Assembly: GCA_016928125.1 (NCBI GenBank)
Contig: JAFGLK010000518.1
Coordinates: forward strand, 1-5,229
Reading direction: 5' to 3'
DNA length: 5,229 nucleotides
Source: Anaerolineae bacterium
GTDB taxonomy: Bacteria > Chloroflexota > Anaerolineae > UBA1429
The translations under genes and the position numbers were made by a program. Shown one piece after another: positions 4,775 through 5,229 of this stretch. How positions within the stretch are numbered: position 1 is the first letter of the stretch; the number at the start of each line of letters is the position of its first letter. Under the pieces are notes generated by a model, which saw only the letters and a program-made list of their open reading frames with translations, was not told where the DNA came from and did no database searches.

Positions 4775-5229
4775 ATGCAGATCACCGAGATCAAGACGTT
4801 CTGGGTCGGCCGTAGCCTGTTGGTGCGGGTCTACACCGATGAGGGCATCGTCGGCAATGGCGAGGCCGGGCTGTGGGCCCACCACGGGATGGTTCAGAGG
4901 GCAATTGAGGAGCTGAGCGCCTACTATGTAGGCCGGGATCCTGCCCTGCGCGAGCACCATTTCCAGGTCGTGTCGCGCAGCACGCATTTCATGGGCGCCG
5001 TGCTGAGCGCCGCCCAGAGCGCGATCGATATCGCGCTGTGGGACATCATCGGTCAGTGGGCAGGCCTGCCCGTCTACCAGTTGTTGGGCGGCAAGTGCCG
5101 CGACAAGGTCAAGGTCTTTGCCAATGTGAGAGGAGATACTCTGGAGGGGCGCGCGCGCAGCGCTCGGGAGCAGGTGGCTAGAGGGTTCACCTCGCTGCGC
5201 ACCATTCCCATGTTCCCGGGCTTTGAGAA
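4775..5229 (+). CDS. Enolase-superfamily (mandelate racemase/MLE) enzyme, 3'-truncated by window
   Basis: The first 151 codons of a gene that runs off the right edge; family members are usually about 370-400 residues. Present are the N-terminal capping domain (about 1-110), with MQITEIKTFWVG, VRVYTDEGIVGNGEAG (18-32) and the family hallmark SAIDIALWDIIGQWAGLPVYQLLGG (82-106), and the first barrel strands (VKVFANV, 112-118; GFTSLRTIP, 137-145). Such enzymes abstract a proton alpha to a carboxylate, with Mg2+ bound by acidic residues that lie beyond the window. Sugar-acid dehydratases (galactonate or mannonate type) are the likeliest relatives. After the second strand, where many members have Lys (KxK), Arg142 stands, as I recall for mannonate-dehydratase-like members. 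The start has a good GGAGAG site, and promoter TTGACA-N17-TACACC lies upstream. Family is firm; substrate is unknown. Confidence 0.88.
   Translation, partial: MQITEIKTFWVGRSLLVRVYTDEGIVGNGEAGLWAHHGMVQRAIEELSAYYVGRDPALREHHFQVVSRSTHFMGAVLSAAQSAIDIALWDIIGQWAGLPVYQLLGGKCRDKVKVFANVRGDTLEGRARSAREQVARGFTSLRTIPMFPGFE

Noticed and set aside
4430..4987. A 185-codon minus-strand frame from inside the enolase-family gene through the intergenic region
   Set aside because: It runs through two promoters and the SOS-type operator, and its translation looks random (Arg/Pro/Ala-rich).

Overview
The window is GC-rich bacterial chromosomal DNA with tightly packed genes, short gaps and sigma-70-like promoters. 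There are no mobile elements, rRNA, tRNA or CRISPR features. The mix of genes (tandem GNAT acetyltransferase, COG3618 amidohydrolase beside an MFS carrier, Mug/TDG glycosylase of the long LPDLVAP type, enolase-superfamily enzyme) and a GAAC-N4-GTTC SOS-type operator suggest a Chloroflexota-like or other Gram-positive-affiliated lineage. This is an inference from gene style only; there is no phylogenetic marker in the window.

Layout. 1-168: leader region with a repeated 10-mer and no convincing complete gene. 169-1119 (+): tandem GNAT-family acetyltransferase. It converges on an MFS transporter, 1136-2377 (-), with a short hairpin spanning both stop codons. 2457-3299 (-): COG3618 metal-dependent-hydrolase-like protein, upstream of and probably co-transcribed with the MFS gene. 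3300-3505: divergent promoter region. 3506-4063 (+): Mug/TDG-type G:T/U mismatch DNA glycosylase, convergent with 4081-4458 (-), a 125-residue protein of no family I recognise. 4459-4774: intergenic region with two promoters. 4775-5229 (+): 5' part of an enolase-superfamily (mandelate racemase/muconate lactonizing type) gene, cut by the window end.

The most interesting signal is at 4475-4492. An 18-bp palindrome with a GAAC-N4-GTTC core, the form bound by Gram-positive-type LexA, sits over the predicted transcription start of a strong-looking promoter (TTGCCA-N17-TACAAT) that drives the unrecognised 125-residue gene. This makes it a candidate uncharacterised SOS-response protein, next to a DNA-repair glycosylase gene.

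The amidohydrolase, MFS carrier and enolase-family enzyme fit a sugar-acid or lactone catabolic theme (lactone hydrolysis, uptake, acid-sugar dehydration). The enolase-family gene is on the opposite strand with its own promoter, so a shared pathway is only suggested. The amidohydrolase has Asn where the superfamily normally has its catalytic Asp, so its reaction is uncertain.
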